From Ga0074130 sp964499485 (GTDB lineage: Bacteria > Pseudomonadota > Gammaproteobacteria > Burkholderiales > Rhodocyclaceae): a stretch of DNA of 64,000 bases. The stretch spans positions 62,001 to 126,000 of the forward strand of contig CAZCLF010000001.1 of the NCBI GenBank assembly GCA_964499485.1, in the 5' to 3' direction. A program made the translations under genes and the position numbers. Positions 1 through 8,737 of the stretch are shown piece by piece. The stretch's first letter is position 1. Each line of letters begins with the position of its first letter. Under the pieces are notes generated by a model. It had not been told where the DNA came from and did not search any database. It saw only the letters and a list, made by a program, of their open reading frames with translations.

Positions 1-1
1 C

Positions 2-1093
2 GAGATCAAAGCTGCAGGCGGGTGGATTTCCTTCGCCCGTTATATGGAGCTAGCCCTCTACACCCCAGGCTTGGGCTATTACAGCGGCGGGGCGCGCAAG
101 TTCGGCGAGGCAGGCGATTTCATCACCGCCCCCGAACTGACCCCGCTATTTGCACAGACCCTTGCCCGTCAGGCCGCTCAGGTCATGGCAGCCTCGGCCC
201 CACATGTTCTGGAAGCCGGCGGCGGAAGTGGCGCGTTTGCGGCGGATCTATTGCTCGCGCTGGAAAAGCTCGGCGCCCTGCCCGACAGCTATTTGATCCT
301 CGAGCTCTCCGGCGAGCTGCGTGCCCGCCAGGCTGACCGCCTGTATGAGCGCGCGCCGCACCTACTCGGCCGTGTCCGCTGGTTGGATAGCCTGCCGCAA
401 CAGTTCAGTGGTTTTGTAGTCGGCAACGAAGTGCTGGACGCCATGCCTGTGCATTTGATTCATTGGCAGGCCGATACCGTGCAGGAACGCGGCGTCACGC
501 TCGACGCGCAGGGCCAGTTCAGCTGGGCTGAACGTCCCTTGTCGGCAGCGCTAGCGGCCTATGCAGACATCTTGCCGGTCAGCGCGCCGTATCTATCGGA
601 AGTGAACCTTGCTGCCCGCGCCTGGATTGCGGGCTGGGCTGACATTCTGCAGCGTGGTGCGCTGGTGCTGATTGACTATGGCTTTCCGCGCCACGAGTTT
701 TACCACGCACAACGCGATCAAGGCACCCTGATGTGCCACTACCGTCATCATTCGCATGGCGATCCCTTCTGGTGGCCGGGGCTGAACGACATTACCGCGC
801 ACGTCGATTTCACCGCCATGGCTGAGGCCGGCTTTGAAGCCGGGCTGGAGGTTGCCGGCTATACCTCGCAAGCGGCTTTCCTGATGAATTGCGGACTGAC
901 CGAAGTGTTGGCGAGCAAGATTGACCCCGCCACGCCTGGGGGCGATGCGGCTTACTTCACGCAATCTCGCGCAGTGGCCAAGCTCATCAACCCATCAGAG
1001 ATGGGCGAGCTGTTTAAGGTGATTGGATTCAGCAAGAACATCAGCGAACCGCTGATGGGCTTTACGCGCGGCGATAAAACGCAAACGCTCTAG
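2..1093 (+). CDS. MidA/NDUFAF7-family SAM-dependent methyltransferase (5' truncated)
   Basis: The reading frame is open from base 2, so the start codon lies before the window; 363 residues are visible. The first visible stretch (GGWISFARYMELALY) and the following GLGYYS segment are typical of the MidA/NDUFAF7 family (Pfam Methyltransf_28, old DUF185), as is the SAM-binding glycine motif EAGGGSGAFAADLL. Mitochondrial NDUFAF7 methylates an arginine of a complex I subunit; the bacterial substrate is not established, so the role is inferred from family only. The gene converges with the next gene on the minus strand and their stop codons overlap by four bases. Confidence 0.88.
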   Translation, partial: EIKAAGGWISFARYMELALYTPGLGYYSGGARKFGEAGDFITAPELTPLFAQTLARQAAQVMAASAPHVLEAGGGSGAFAADLLLALEKLGALPDSYLILELSGELRARQADRLYERAPHLLGRVRWLDSLPQQFSGFVVGNEVLDAMPVHLIHWQADTVQERGVTLDAQGQFSWAERPLSAALAAYADILPVSAPYLSEVNLAARAWIAGWADILQRGALVLIDYGFPRHEFYHAQRDQGTLMCHYRHHSHGDPFWWPGLNDITAHVDFTAMAEAGFEAGLEVAGYTSQAAFLMNCGLTEVLASKIDPATPGGDAAYFTQSRAVAKLINPSEMGELFKVIGFSKNISEPLMGFTRGDKTQTL

Positions 1094-1506
1094 TAACTGA
1101 ATGGTTTATAGTCAATCTCGACACCGTTCGATTCGCGATCCTCACGATACAAAACCGTACCTTCTGGGTATTGAATCTCCAAATGATTCGCGCTCAACCA
1201 CCGAAGCCGTATCTCCCGATCTCCTTTAGCTGCAAAAAAGCTAGTGGGTAGAGATATATTTTTTCTAGTTCGGTCAATTTTTAGAATCGTAGACTCGATT
1301 GACACTTGTCGGTTAAAGCTGGTTGTAGCACCACAATCAATCTCAAAAAGAATCGCCTGAAGCTGTCTACTCGGCGATGTAATCACATCAAAAACTGTAG
1401 TTGTACACATAATGCTTGGGAGCAAACTCAGTACCAACGCCCCGGCACTGACCAAAACAACCACACCAACCCCGAACCGGAGAATGATTTTCTTTAAGAT
1501 GCTCAT
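1090..1506 (-). CDS. Small membrane-anchored hypothetical protein, DUF5412-like
   Basis: A 138-residue protein with one N-terminal membrane segment or uncleaved signal (about residues 7-30) followed by a soluble, probably periplasmic domain. The motif CGATTSFNRQVSI resembles the CGATT-x-F signature seen in small bacterial proteins of the DUF5412 kind, but I could not confirm this assignment. Function is unknown. Base composition is visibly richer in A+T than either neighbour, which suggests a different history. The start is an ATG, 13 bases from the stop of the shikimate-kinase-like gene, so the two could share a transcript. Confidence 0.65.
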   Translation of the reverse strand: MSILKKIILRFGVGVVVLVSAGALVLSLLPSIMCTTTVFDVITSPSRQLQAILFEIDCGATTSFNRQVSIESTILKIDRTRKNISLPTSFFAAKGDREIRLRWLSANHLEIQYPEGTVLYREDRESNGVEIDYKPFSY

Positions 1507-1519
1507 GTGTGAGGCGAGG

Positions 1520-2026
1520 TCAGCCTAGCTTTTCAACAATCTGCGCGCAGACCTCTTCAGGCGTTAGACCATCGCACTTGATGGTGATGTCAGCGTAGGT
1601 GTTGTACAGGCTGTTCCGTTCGTCGAACAGCTCAGAAAAGCTTTGATCGGGGCGCTTCGCGAGCCCGCGCGTGCTGAAATCGGGGATGCGTGCTTCCAGC
1701 GTGTCGAGGCTCACATCCAGAAACACCGCCACGCCATCCGCCTTTAAATGCCGCATGGCCGGGTCGCTATACACCGCACTGCCGCCCGTCGAGATCACGT
1801 GACGCTGCACATGCAGGTCGAGCAGCGCGTCCTGTTCGACTTGTCGCAGCACCGTGTAGCCGTCACGATCGACGATGTCTTGCAGGGTGCGTCCAAGCGC
1901 TGTCTGAATCAGGATGTCAGTGTCGACAAAGTCGCGTGCCGTCTTCTTGGCCAGCACCACCCCGACCGTACTCTTGCCCGCACCGGGCATGCCAATCAAT
2001 ACGATATTCGAAGGGGTCTGAGTCAT
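1520..2026 (-). CDS. Shikimate kinase-like protein
   Basis: A 168-residue P-loop kinase. It has the Walker A motif GMPGAGKST near the N terminus, the shikimate-binding DTD motif, and the GGSAVYS glycine motif of the AroK/AroL family. Shikimate kinase phosphorylates the shikimate 3-hydroxyl in the chorismate pathway. The usual betaproteobacterial aroK sits next to aroB; that context is absent, so this may be a paralogue with another substrate. I chose the ATG at 2026 because it places the P-loop at the normal distance from the N terminus; an in-frame TTG at 2041 would add five residues. Confidence 0.78.
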   Translation of the reverse strand: MTQTPSNIVLIGMPGAGKSTVGVVLAKKTARDFVDTDILIQTALGRTLQDIVDRDGYTVLRQVEQDALLDLHVQRHVISTGGSAVYSDPAMRHLKADGVAVFLDVSLDTLEARIPDFSTRGLAKRPDQSFSELFDERNSLYNTYADITIKCDGLTPEEVCAQIVEKLG

Positions 2027-2149
2027 GATCGTGGAAGCCAACAGTGGCAGAGGTTGCGAAAGTAACGCGTGACAGTGGGCGCAGCAGAGGACGCAAGGTT
2101 ACCGCATGCACCATGCCCAGCCAAGTGTTGCAGCCAAGGCTAGGCTTGC

Positions 2150-2884
2150 CTACGCCTGCTTACGCAGCTCCAGCACTTGCAAATCCGTGGTGAGCGGCGT
2201 GCCCACCCCGGCATCAAGCGGATACGCCGTTACCGCCCCGGTGCGGTGATAGCCCCGCCGTTCGTAATACGCCAACAGCTCCGGTCGCGCCGAGAGCACG
2301 GACATCTTAAAAGCGGTGGCGCCGTAATGTCTCACGGCCCAGACCTCGGCAGCAGCAAGCAAACGCTTACCCAAGCCACGGTTTTGCTGCGCGGGTAGTG
2401 TGGCCAGCATGCCAATGGCGCAGGCGCCACCCTCAACTTGCTCGACATGTACGCACCCCACAATCTGCAAGCCCTCGCAGGCCAGCAGTACCACACCCTT
2501 GCTCGCAATCATCTCGGCAACCTGCAGCGCGCTCACACGTGCCCCGGCAACCAATGCCGACTCATGCGTCCAACCAGCCGCAGTTGTATCTGGACGATAG
2601 GCCTGATTCACCAGCGCGGCGATCGATGGCGCATCGCCAGCATGAGCCTGTCGAATGCGCCGGCGACTGAGAAAAACCCCCACAGCACCCAACATCACGC
2701 CCACCAAACCAGTCAGCACTAGCCAACCCACACGCTGTGTTTCTTGTGCTTGCGCAGCGATCACTTCAGCGGGCGCATCGGGGTAAGGCATGGCTGAACC
2801 GGCATACCAGAGCAGCCCTAGCAGGGTCACACCACTACTGAGGGCCAGCAGAATGAATGCCGCAGGTCTTCTTAGTTTGAGCAT
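2150..2884 (-). CDS. GNAT-family N-acetyltransferase with two N-terminal membrane helices
   Basis: A 244-residue protein. Two hydrophobic helices (about residues 10-30 and 53-71) precede a GNAT domain (about 75-240) with the acetyl-CoA loop QNRGLGKRLL and a C-terminal ERRGYHRTG segment typical of these enzymes. The acyl acceptor cannot be inferred. The membrane anchor is unusual for a GNAT and suggests action at the inner membrane. The start follows the DUF3592 stop codon by four bases and its GAGGTG ribosome-binding site lies inside that gene's end, so the pair is probably cotranscribed. Confidence 0.75.
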   Translation of the reverse strand: MLKLRRPAAFILLALSSGVTLLGLLWYAGSAMPYPDAPAEVIAAQAQETQRVGWLVLTGLVGVMLGAVGVFLSRRRIRQAHAGDAPSIAALVNQAYRPDTTAAGWTHESALVAGARVSALQVAEMIASKGVVLLACEGLQIVGCVHVEQVEGGACAIGMLATLPAQQNRGLGKRLLAAAEVWAVRHYGATAFKMSVLSARPELLAYYERRGYHRTGAVTAYPLDAGVGTPLTTDLQVLELRKQA

Positions 2885-2888
2885 GCGC

Positions 2889-3350
2889 TCACACCTCGTC
2901 CCGTTGCTTTTGTCGATACAGGCTCATCAGCGCCACCCCGCCGAATACAGCCAGACCGCCAAAGACCAATGATGCAAGCATGGGGGCCCATAGCGATACC
3001 ACGCCATGCCCCTCTGGAAAGTTGCGCTTCGGGTTATCGGGTGCATACACAATCACAATGGAATCTCCCTGCGAGATCGTCACCCAGCGTGCTTTTGGTA
3101 GATTGCGCTGCGCAGTCATTTCCGCCCCTGAAGAGAGTGGAAAGCGGTAATGCACGATGAAGTCACTATCCCCATCCGAAGAACGGACCACTTCCTTCTT
3201 TACAACCGTCCCCGTCACGCGTGGGCCGCTTACCTGCAATGCAGAATCAGTAAAGTACGCACCCCAAACCGCGATTACCGCCAATGTCCCGACAATGAGG
3301 AACATTGCACAAATGCCAATAGCAATCCGGTTCGTTGAAGACTCAGGCAT
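2889..3350 (-). CDS. DUF3592 domain membrane protein
   Basis: A 153-residue protein with a hydrophobic helix near each end (about residues 10-32 and 120-142) enclosing a beta-rich soluble segment with a YAPDNPKRNF motif, the layout of DUF3592 proteins. Function is unknown; the family is found in bacterial envelopes. I chose the ATG at 3350; an in-frame GTG at 3377 would add nine residues without a clear ribosome-binding site. It lies directly upstream of the membrane-anchored acetyltransferase gene and probably forms a two-gene unit with it. Confidence 0.7.
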   Translation of the reverse strand: MPESSTNRIAIGICAMFLIVGTLAVIAVWGAYFTDSALQVSGPRVTGTVVKKEVVRSSDGDSDFIVHYRFPLSSGAEMTAQRNLPKARWVTISQGDSIVIVYAPDNPKRNFPEGHGVVSLWAPMLASLVFGGLAVFGGVALMSLYRQKQRDEV

Positions 3351-3392
3351 GCCAAGTCTCAGCAGGGGCTTATGCACAGTATGGTTAATACG

Positions 3393-3884
3393 TCACGCAT
3401 AAGGCGAGCCGTCTTTGTGGGTGAATCTCCATTGACCATCCACCAAAACCGCCTTGAGATCATCATCGGGATATGTTCCTTCATCGCCCGGAGACCGGTC
3501 ACCGACTTCAAGATACACCACCTCTTCGGCAGTCTCATTGATCAGTCGATGCCCATTACCCGTGCCGGCCTTAAAGCCCGCGCACATACCGGGCGCAAGG
3601 GTGGTGTAGCCCTCATCGGTGTGCAGTGTCGGATGGCCTTGCAGGATATAGACGAACTCATCTTGCTTGCTGTGGGCATGGCGCAGCGCTGACACCGAGT
3701 TAGGTGCGAGGCGTGTGAGATTCACACCAAAATTGGAAAGACCAAACATATCCCCCAACGCACGCTTGGTGCGACCCGACATTTGTTCGGCGAACGGTGA
3801 CGGATACACCGAGGGCTTGGTTCTAGGTGCCACATCAGCCGCAGCTACGGCGGTTTGGATTTTCTTATTAGGCATCTTGTTCAT
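3393..3884 (-). CDS. Cupin-domain protein
   Basis: A 163-residue single cupin. The first metal-binding motif is visible as RHAHSKQDEFVYILQG (His, His, Glu ligands) and the second region as GNGHRLIN, so a metal-binding beta-barrel is likely. Family members range from sugar isomerases and dioxygenases to binding proteins, and no substrate can be named here. It starts with ATG at 3884, stands alone on the minus strand and is separated from the divergent methyltransferase gene by a 273-base gap. Confidence 0.78.
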   Translation of the reverse strand: MNKMPNKKIQTAVAAADVAPRTKPSVYPSPFAEQMSGRTKRALGDMFGLSNFGVNLTRLAPNSVSALRHAHSKQDEFVYILQGHPTLHTDEGYTTLAPGMCAGFKAGTGNGHRLINETAEEVVYLEVGDRSPGDEGTYPDDDLKAVLVDGQWRFTHKDGSPYA

Positions 3885-3998
3885 GGAAAAGATTGCTCAA
3901 ACTAAGCTTTGCGTTTGTGGGAAAGAACTATGTAGATCGACTGTTCCAAACATAAGCCATTGATTGCCATAGACCAGTCCCTTGTCCGATAGAATGCT

Positions 3999-4015
3999 GG
4001 CATGCGAAACATGCC
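3999..4015. repeat. Short inverted repeat between cupin and methyltransferase genes
   Basis: GGCATG and CATGCC arms flank a five-base CGAAA spacer. A TAGAAT hexamer resembling a -10 element begins at 3990, just upstream. The element is in the divergent promoter region and could be an operator, but six-base arms are weak evidence. I see nothing else in this gap (3885-4157). Confidence 0.3.
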
Positions 4016-4157
4016 TCGCCAGTATGTCGAACCGCACCGCCAATAATGAAAATCAAATCAACTAATCGCTTTGGTCGCATTTTTCCACAGAACGCACTGC
4101 TAAACAGCAGCGTACTGCGGGGTGTGGCTGCGCGCCGAGCAGGCGTGCGCTGAAACC

Positions 4158-5312
4158 ATGACCGATACACGCGACATCATCAGCAAGGGCCAGGTCTTTA
4201 CGCCGCCGGAGATCGTGGCGCAGATGCTGGCGTTGCGCAGCAATGCTGGACGTGTGCTGGAACCCTCCTGTGGTGAAGGTGCGTTCTTGGCGGCGTTGCC
4301 GGATGCGGTGGCGTTGGAGTTGGATGGGGCGATTGCACCGCCGCAGGCGCAGGTGTTGGATTTTTTTGATTACCCGCTAAGCGAGCAATTCGACACGATC
4401 ATTGGCAACCCACCGTATGTGCGCGCACGCGATGTGCTGCCGGGTACGGCGCGGCATTTGCAGTCGCAGTTGCTGGATGGACACGCCAATTTGTATCTGC
4501 ACTTTATCGAGAAGTGTGTGCGGCACTTACGGCCGGGCGGCGAGCTGATTTTTATCACTCCACGCGAGTTTCTGAAGTCCACTGGCGCGAAACGACTGAA
4601 TGCCTGGCTGTATGAGCAAGGTACATTCACCGACCTGATTGATCTGGGCGACATTCGCGTATTTCGCGGCGCAGCGCCGAACTGCCTGATTTGGCGCTTT
4701 GAGCGCGGCAACCTCTCGCACCGCACACGCGACGGGCGGCGCATGACACTTGCTGGTGGCCAGCTCTTCTTTACCCGCGGCATTTACAGTGTGCCGGCGC
4801 GCAGTGTCTTCACCGTGCGCGTGGGTGGTGTCTCGGGTGCGGATGAAATCTATGCCAATCGCGAGCTGGGGAATGCAGACTTTGTGTGTTCACACACGGT
4901 GCAAACCGGCCAGACACGGCGCATGATTTTTGATGTGCCCTTGCCGTACTTGGAACAGTTCAAAGAACGCCTGCTAGCGCGCCGGGTCACGCGCTTTGAC
5001 GAAAGTAACTGGTGGAAGTGGGGACGGCTGCACCACCAATCCGATGCGCCACGTATTTATGTGAATCAGAAGACACGTCAAGCACAGCCGTTTTTCCTGC
5101 ATGAATGCCGCAATTACGACGGCGCGGTACTGGCATTGTTTCCCCACAAGCGCGACGCGGATATGCCGCGCTTGACCGCTCTGTTGAATACAGTCGATTG
5201 GGCCGAACTGGGCTTTGTCTGTGATGGACGCTTTATGTTTGCCCAACGCAGTCTGGAACAGGTGTTGCTGCCTGAAGCTTTCCTTGAGTTTGCGGTGCGC
5301 GGGCTGGTGTAA
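4158..5312 (+). CDS. Solitary N6-adenine-type DNA methyltransferase
   Basis: A 384-residue class I methyltransferase. SAM-binding motif I (VLEPSCGEGAFLAAL) precedes the catalytic motif IV (NPPYV), the order of gamma-class N6-adenine DNA methyltransferases such as TaqI and Eco57I types; the sequence GQVFTPPEIVAQM at the N terminus is also typical. The C-terminal half probably recognises the DNA target. No restriction endonuclease, specificity subunit or helicase lies next to it, so it is either an orphan regulatory methylase or a relic. I chose the ATG at 4158; an in-frame GTG at 4122 would add 12 atypical residues. Confidence 0.8.
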   Translation: MTDTRDIISKGQVFTPPEIVAQMLALRSNAGRVLEPSCGEGAFLAALPDAVALELDGAIAPPQAQVLDFFDYPLSEQFDTIIGNPPYVRARDVLPGTARHLQSQLLDGHANLYLHFIEKCVRHLRPGGELIFITPREFLKSTGAKRLNAWLYEQGTFTDLIDLGDIRVFRGAAPNCLIWRFERGNLSHRTRDGRRMTLAGGQLFFTRGIYSVPARSVFTVRVGGVSGADEIYANRELGNADFVCSHTVQTGQTRRMIFDVPLPYLEQFKERLLARRVTRFDESNWWKWGRLHHQSDAPRIYVNQKTRQAQPFFLHECRNYDGAVLALFPHKRDADMPRLTALLNTVDWAELGFVCDGRFMFAQRSLEQVLLPEAFLEFAVRGLV

Positions 5313-5416
5313 ACTGCAACGCAGTGGCTGTAAAACTGACAGCTTGAAATCTCGCTGACCGCCTCCACATACGCGGTCCCCTCTTTTGTAGGCCTCTGGC
5401 TGCGCTATTTGCCCCT

Positions 5417-6715
5417 ATGGTTCCTCACCTCACGACTGCCCTGAACGGGCCGCTGCTTGATATCGAAACCCGCATGCTCGAAAACGAGGCGGCAATCGAA
5501 CGCTGGCTGCGTACGCAATGGCTGGAGCACACTCCGCCTTTCTATGCCTCGGTTGACCTGCGCAATGCCGGCTTCAAGCTGGCGCCTGTCGACACCAATT
5601 TGTTTCCCGGTGGTTTCAACAACCTCAACCCAGCGTTTCTGCCGTTGTGCGTGCAGGCCGCCATGTCTGCGGTTGAGAAGATTTGCCCGGAAGCGCGCAA
5701 CTTGCTGCTGATTCCGGAAAACCACACGCGCAATCAGTTCTACTTACAGAACGTCGCCCAACTCGCGAGCATCCTGCGCCACACCGGCCTAAATGTGCGA
5801 ATCGGTTCGCTACTGCCCGATATTACCGAGCCGACCACACTGGAGCTGGACAATGGCAGCAAGTTGCTGCTGGAGCCAGTCAAGCGCCTAGGTAGTGGTC
5901 ATCGCATTGGCCTGGAGGGTTTTGATCCCTGCGCCGTGCTGCTGAATAACGATCTATCCGGTGGTGTGCCGGAGATCTTGCAGAACCTGCACGAGCAATT
6001 CTTGCTGCCACCACTGCATGCGGGCTGGCATGTGCGCCGCAAGTCGACGCACTTTGCGGCATATGACGATGTGGTGAATTCATTCGCCAGCCAGTTTGGC
6101 CTCGACCCTTGGCTGCTCAATCCGTACTTCGGCGTGTGCGGCAAGATCAATTTCCAAGAGCGTACCGGCGAAGAGTGTTTAGCTGCCAATGTGGACAGCC
6201 TGCTCAAGCGTATTCGCAATAAGTACCAAGAATACGGTATCGACAGCGAGCCTTTCGTGATCGTCAAGGCTGACGCTGGCACTTACGGCATGGGCGTGAT
6301 GACCGTGCGTGACGCCAGCGAAGTGACGGGCCTCAATCGCAAGCAGCGCAACAAGATGTCGGTGGTAAAGGAAGGTCTGCAAGTCAGCGAGGTCATCATT
6401 CAGGAAGGCGTGCCGACCTTCGAGACGGTCGATGAAGGCACGGCCGAGCCGGTGGTGTACATGATCGACCGCTATGTGGTCGGAGGCTTCTACCGTGTGA
6501 ATACGGCTCGTGGCATTGACGAAAACCTGAATGCGCCGGGCATGCACTTCAAGCCCTTGGCTTTTGAAACCGGCTGTTCGCTGCCCGACTGCACGCAAGC
6601 ACCTGATGCGCCACCTAACCGCTTCTATGCCTATGGCGTGGTGGCACGACTGGCCTTGCTGGCCGCATCGCTGGAACTGGAACGCGCAGCACCGGCGGAC
6701 TCACTGGCGGCGTAA
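5417..6715 (+). CDS. gshA: Glutamate-cysteine ligase, proteobacterial GshA type
   Basis: A 432-residue enzyme for the first step of glutathione synthesis, ATP-dependent joining of glutamate and cysteine. The sequence follows the GshA family of betaproteobacteria and Acidithiobacillus (TIGR02049 type), not the E. coli fold family: note DTNLFPGGFNNLNP, the ATP-grasp-like segments FVIVKADAGTYGMGV and MIDRYVVGGFYRVN. The start is an ATG at 5417, 104 bases after the methyltransferase stop. gshB follows after 54 bases on the same strand, so both synthesis steps are probably on one transcript. Confidence 0.93.
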   Translation: MVPHLTTALNGPLLDIETRMLENEAAIERWLRTQWLEHTPPFYASVDLRNAGFKLAPVDTNLFPGGFNNLNPAFLPLCVQAAMSAVEKICPEARNLLLIPENHTRNQFYLQNVAQLASILRHTGLNVRIGSLLPDITEPTTLELDNGSKLLLEPVKRLGSGHRIGLEGFDPCAVLLNNDLSGGVPEILQNLHEQFLLPPLHAGWHVRRKSTHFAAYDDVVNSFASQFGLDPWLLNPYFGVCGKINFQERTGEECLAANVDSLLKRIRNKYQEYGIDSEPFVIVKADAGTYGMGVMTVRDASEVTGLNRKQRNKMSVVKEGLQVSEVIIQEGVPTFETVDEGTAEPVVYMIDRYVVGGFYRVNTARGIDENLNAPGMHFKPLAFETGCSLPDCTQAPDAPPNRFYAYGVVARLALLAASLELERAAPADSLAA

Positions 6716-6769
6716 CTCATCGTTTTCGCACCCTACTCATAGACAACATCTACCCTAGAGGAACGTACC

Positions 6770-7711
6770 GTGCGCTTTGCCTTCATCGTAGACCCACTCG
6801 ACGCGCTCAAGGCCTATAAAGATTCCAGCGTGGCCATGATGCGCGAGGCTGCACGGCGTGGGCACGAGATTTGGACGATTCAGCGCGAGCATCTGGTGTG
6901 GGAAGGTGGCGCAGTACGTGCGCAGGCGCTGCGTATCGCGCCGCAATCAGATAACGATGCTTGGTATGTGTCGCATCAAACGGAACGCTTTGCGCTGCAG
7001 GATTTTGATGCAGTGCTGATGCGGCAAGATCCGCCCTTTGATATGGAATATGTCACCGCCACTTGGCTGCTGGAACGCGCAGTCGCAGCTGGAGCACGCA
7101 TCTTCAATGACCCACGCGCCATTCGCGATCACAGCGAAAAGGTGTCGATTGCTGAGTTTCCGCAATACACGGCCGATACGCAGATCGCCCGTGATGCGGC
7201 TGCTCTGAATGCGTTTATTGATACGCACCGCGATGTGGTGTTGAAACCGCTGGACGGCATGGGTGGCAGCTCCATCTTCCGCGTGCGTCATGACGACCCC
7301 AACCGAAATGTAGTGATCGAAGTGCTGACCCAGCAAGGCGAGCGTACCATCATGGCGCAGCGTTATCTGCCCGCGATCACTGATGGCGACAAGCGCATTC
7401 TGATCATTGACGGAAAACCCGTGCCCTACTGTCTGGCGCGCATTCCAATGGCAGGCGAAACACGTGGCAATCTGGCCGCCGGCGGCACACCCGAGGCACG
7501 CCCGCTGACCGCTCGGGATCGCGAGATTGCTGAGGGACTCGGGCCCATCCTCGCCGCACGCGGTTTATTGCTGGTAGGTATCGATGTGATTGGCGACTCG
7601 CTTACCGAGATCAACGTCACCAGCCCGACCTGCTTCGTCGAGATCACTCAGCAAAGCGGATTTGATGTGGCTGGCATGTTTGTAGATGCATTAGAGAAAA
7701 AGTGCGCCTAA
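6770..7711 (+). CDS. gshB: Glutathione synthetase
   Basis: A 313-residue ATP-grasp enzyme that adds glycine to gamma-glutamylcysteine in the cytoplasm. The N-terminal FIVDPLDALKAYKDSS segment, the MRQDPPFDMEYV segment and the ATP-grasp stretches DVVLKPLDGMGGSSIF and INVTSPTCFVEI are hallmark GshB sequences. The length matches the family (about 315). The start is GTG at 6770 with an AGAGGA ribosome-binding site upstream. It sits between gshA and the phosphotransferase genes, the usual order in betaproteobacteria. Confidence 0.95.
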   Translation: MRFAFIVDPLDALKAYKDSSVAMMREAARRGHEIWTIQREHLVWEGGAVRAQALRIAPQSDNDAWYVSHQTERFALQDFDAVLMRQDPPFDMEYVTATWLLERAVAAGARIFNDPRAIRDHSEKVSIAEFPQYTADTQIARDAAALNAFIDTHRDVVLKPLDGMGGSSIFRVRHDDPNRNVVIEVLTQQGERTIMAQRYLPAITDGDKRILIIDGKPVPYCLARIPMAGETRGNLAAGGTPEARPLTARDREIAEGLGPILAARGLLLVGIDVIGDSLTEINVTSPTCFVEITQQSGFDVAGMFVDALEKKCA

Positions 7712-7783
7712 GTCACAACGCAAGCTAGAAGTCAGGCCGCACAGGCACAATCGGCTTTCCGCTTGTCACCGGGAGAAAAGGCA

Positions 7784-8005
7784 ATGCCCACCCCCTCGAC
7801 TGAACAACCAGCGACAACACATAAGGATGCGGCTGTTCGCCATATTGTTGGCATTGCCGCCTTGCGCCGTCTACGCAAGCTCGTGGATGAAGATGCGGCA
7901 CAGACACAACGCAACCACGCAAAGGCGCGTTTGCTCCTGCCGCTGATTTTGATAAGTGCCGCTGCAGGTCTTGGATTTCTGCTCCGCTCGCTCATCTTCG
8001 CCTGA
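7784..8005 (+). CDS. Small single-pass membrane protein, unknown
   Basis: A 73-residue protein with a charged, soluble N-terminal part (about residues 1-50) and one C-terminal hydrophobic helix (about 52-70), so probably tail-anchored in the inner membrane. The ATG at 7784 has a GGGAG ribosome-binding site seven bases upstream, which favours it over an in-frame TTG at 7763. I do not recognise the family. It lies between gshB and the EIIA gene on the same strand and may be part of the same transcript. Confidence 0.6.
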   Translation: MPTPSTEQPATTHKDAAVRHIVGIAALRRLRKLVDEDAAQTQRNHAKARLLLPLILISAAAGLGFLLRSLIFA

Positions 8006-8047
8006 CGCCGTTCGGGTAGAATGCTCTGAAAAATCAGGGAGTCTCGT

Positions 8048-8437
8048 GTGATCGGCCTGTTCCTTATTACCCACACCAGCTACGGCGAATCACTTATTCA
8101 GTGTGCCTGCCATGTGCTCAATCGCCGCCCACCGCAAATCGTTCAGCTCGGCATTTCCGCACAGGATGATCCGCTAGACGTGCTGCCGCTGGCCAAAAAC
8201 CTATTGAATCTTGTCGATAGCGGTAAGGGGGTGTTGATCATGACGGACATCTACGGCGCAACCCCTTCCAATATCGCCATGAAGCTGCTGGAACCCGGCC
8301 GCATCGAAGGCATTGCTGGTCTCAATCTACCCATGTTGCTGCGTGCGTTGACATACCGTGACAAAGACATGGAAACCCTGCTGACGCGCGCCACCACCGG
8401 CGGCCGCGATGGCGTACTCAATATGCTCAAGCACTGA
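8048..8437 (+). CDS. PTS EIIA component, mannose/fructose (ManX-like) family
   Basis: A 129-residue EIIA domain. It receives phosphate from HPr on the conserved histidine of the N-terminal segment LFLITHTSYG (His9). The DIYGATPSNIA and LNLPMLLRAL segments are typical. No EIIB or EIIC permease component is present nearby, so it is more likely a regulatory phosphoacceptor than a transporter part, as seen for the incomplete phosphotransferase chains of betaproteobacteria. The start is GTG with a CAGGGAG ribosome-binding site. It begins the EIIA-HPr-EI series. Confidence 0.88.
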   Translation: MIGLFLITHTSYGESLIQCACHVLNRRPPQIVQLGISAQDDPLDVLPLAKNLLNLVDSGKGVLIMTDIYGATPSNIAMKLLEPGRIEGIAGLNLPMLLRALTYRDKDMETLLTRATTGGRDGVLNMLKH

Positions 8438-8463
8438 GTCAGTGCATCCCTAAGGAAACTGGA

Positions 8464-8733
8464 ATGCCTAAGGCAGAAGTCGAAATCATCAACAAGCTGG
8501 GCCTGCATGCGCGCGCCTCGGCCAAACTCACGCAACTTGCGGGCAGCTATCCCTGCGAAGTGTGGATGGAACGCAACGGTCGCCGCATCAATGCCAAGAG
8601 CATCATGGGCGTAATGATGCTGGCGGCAGGTAAGGGAAGTAAGGTCACTATCGATACAGAAGGTGAACAAGCGCAGGCGGCCCTCGATGCCATCATTGCG
8701 TTGATCAACGACTACTTTGGTGAAGGCGAGTGA
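8464..8733 (+). CDS. ptsH: Phosphocarrier protein HPr
   Basis: An 89-residue HPr that shuttles phosphate from enzyme I to EIIA. The catalytic histidine is in NKLGLHARAS (His16 of this translation) and the regulatory-serine region reads INAKSIMGVMML, so phosphorylation by an HPr kinase is possible, though none is encoded here. An AAGGA ribosome-binding site precedes the ATG. The gene lies 26 bases after the EIIA gene and four bases before the enzyme I start, so the three are almost certainly one operon. Confidence 0.94.
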   Translation: MPKAEVEIINKLGLHARASAKLTQLAGSYPCEVWMERNGRRINAKSIMGVMMLAAGKGSKVTIDTEGEQAQAALDAIIALINDYFGEGE

Positions 8734-8737
8734 GCGT

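Noticed and set aside
5313..5416. Possible tRNA or small RNA in the gap before gshA
   Set aside because: No cloverleaf, T-loop (GTTCGA-type) sequence or terminator is visible.
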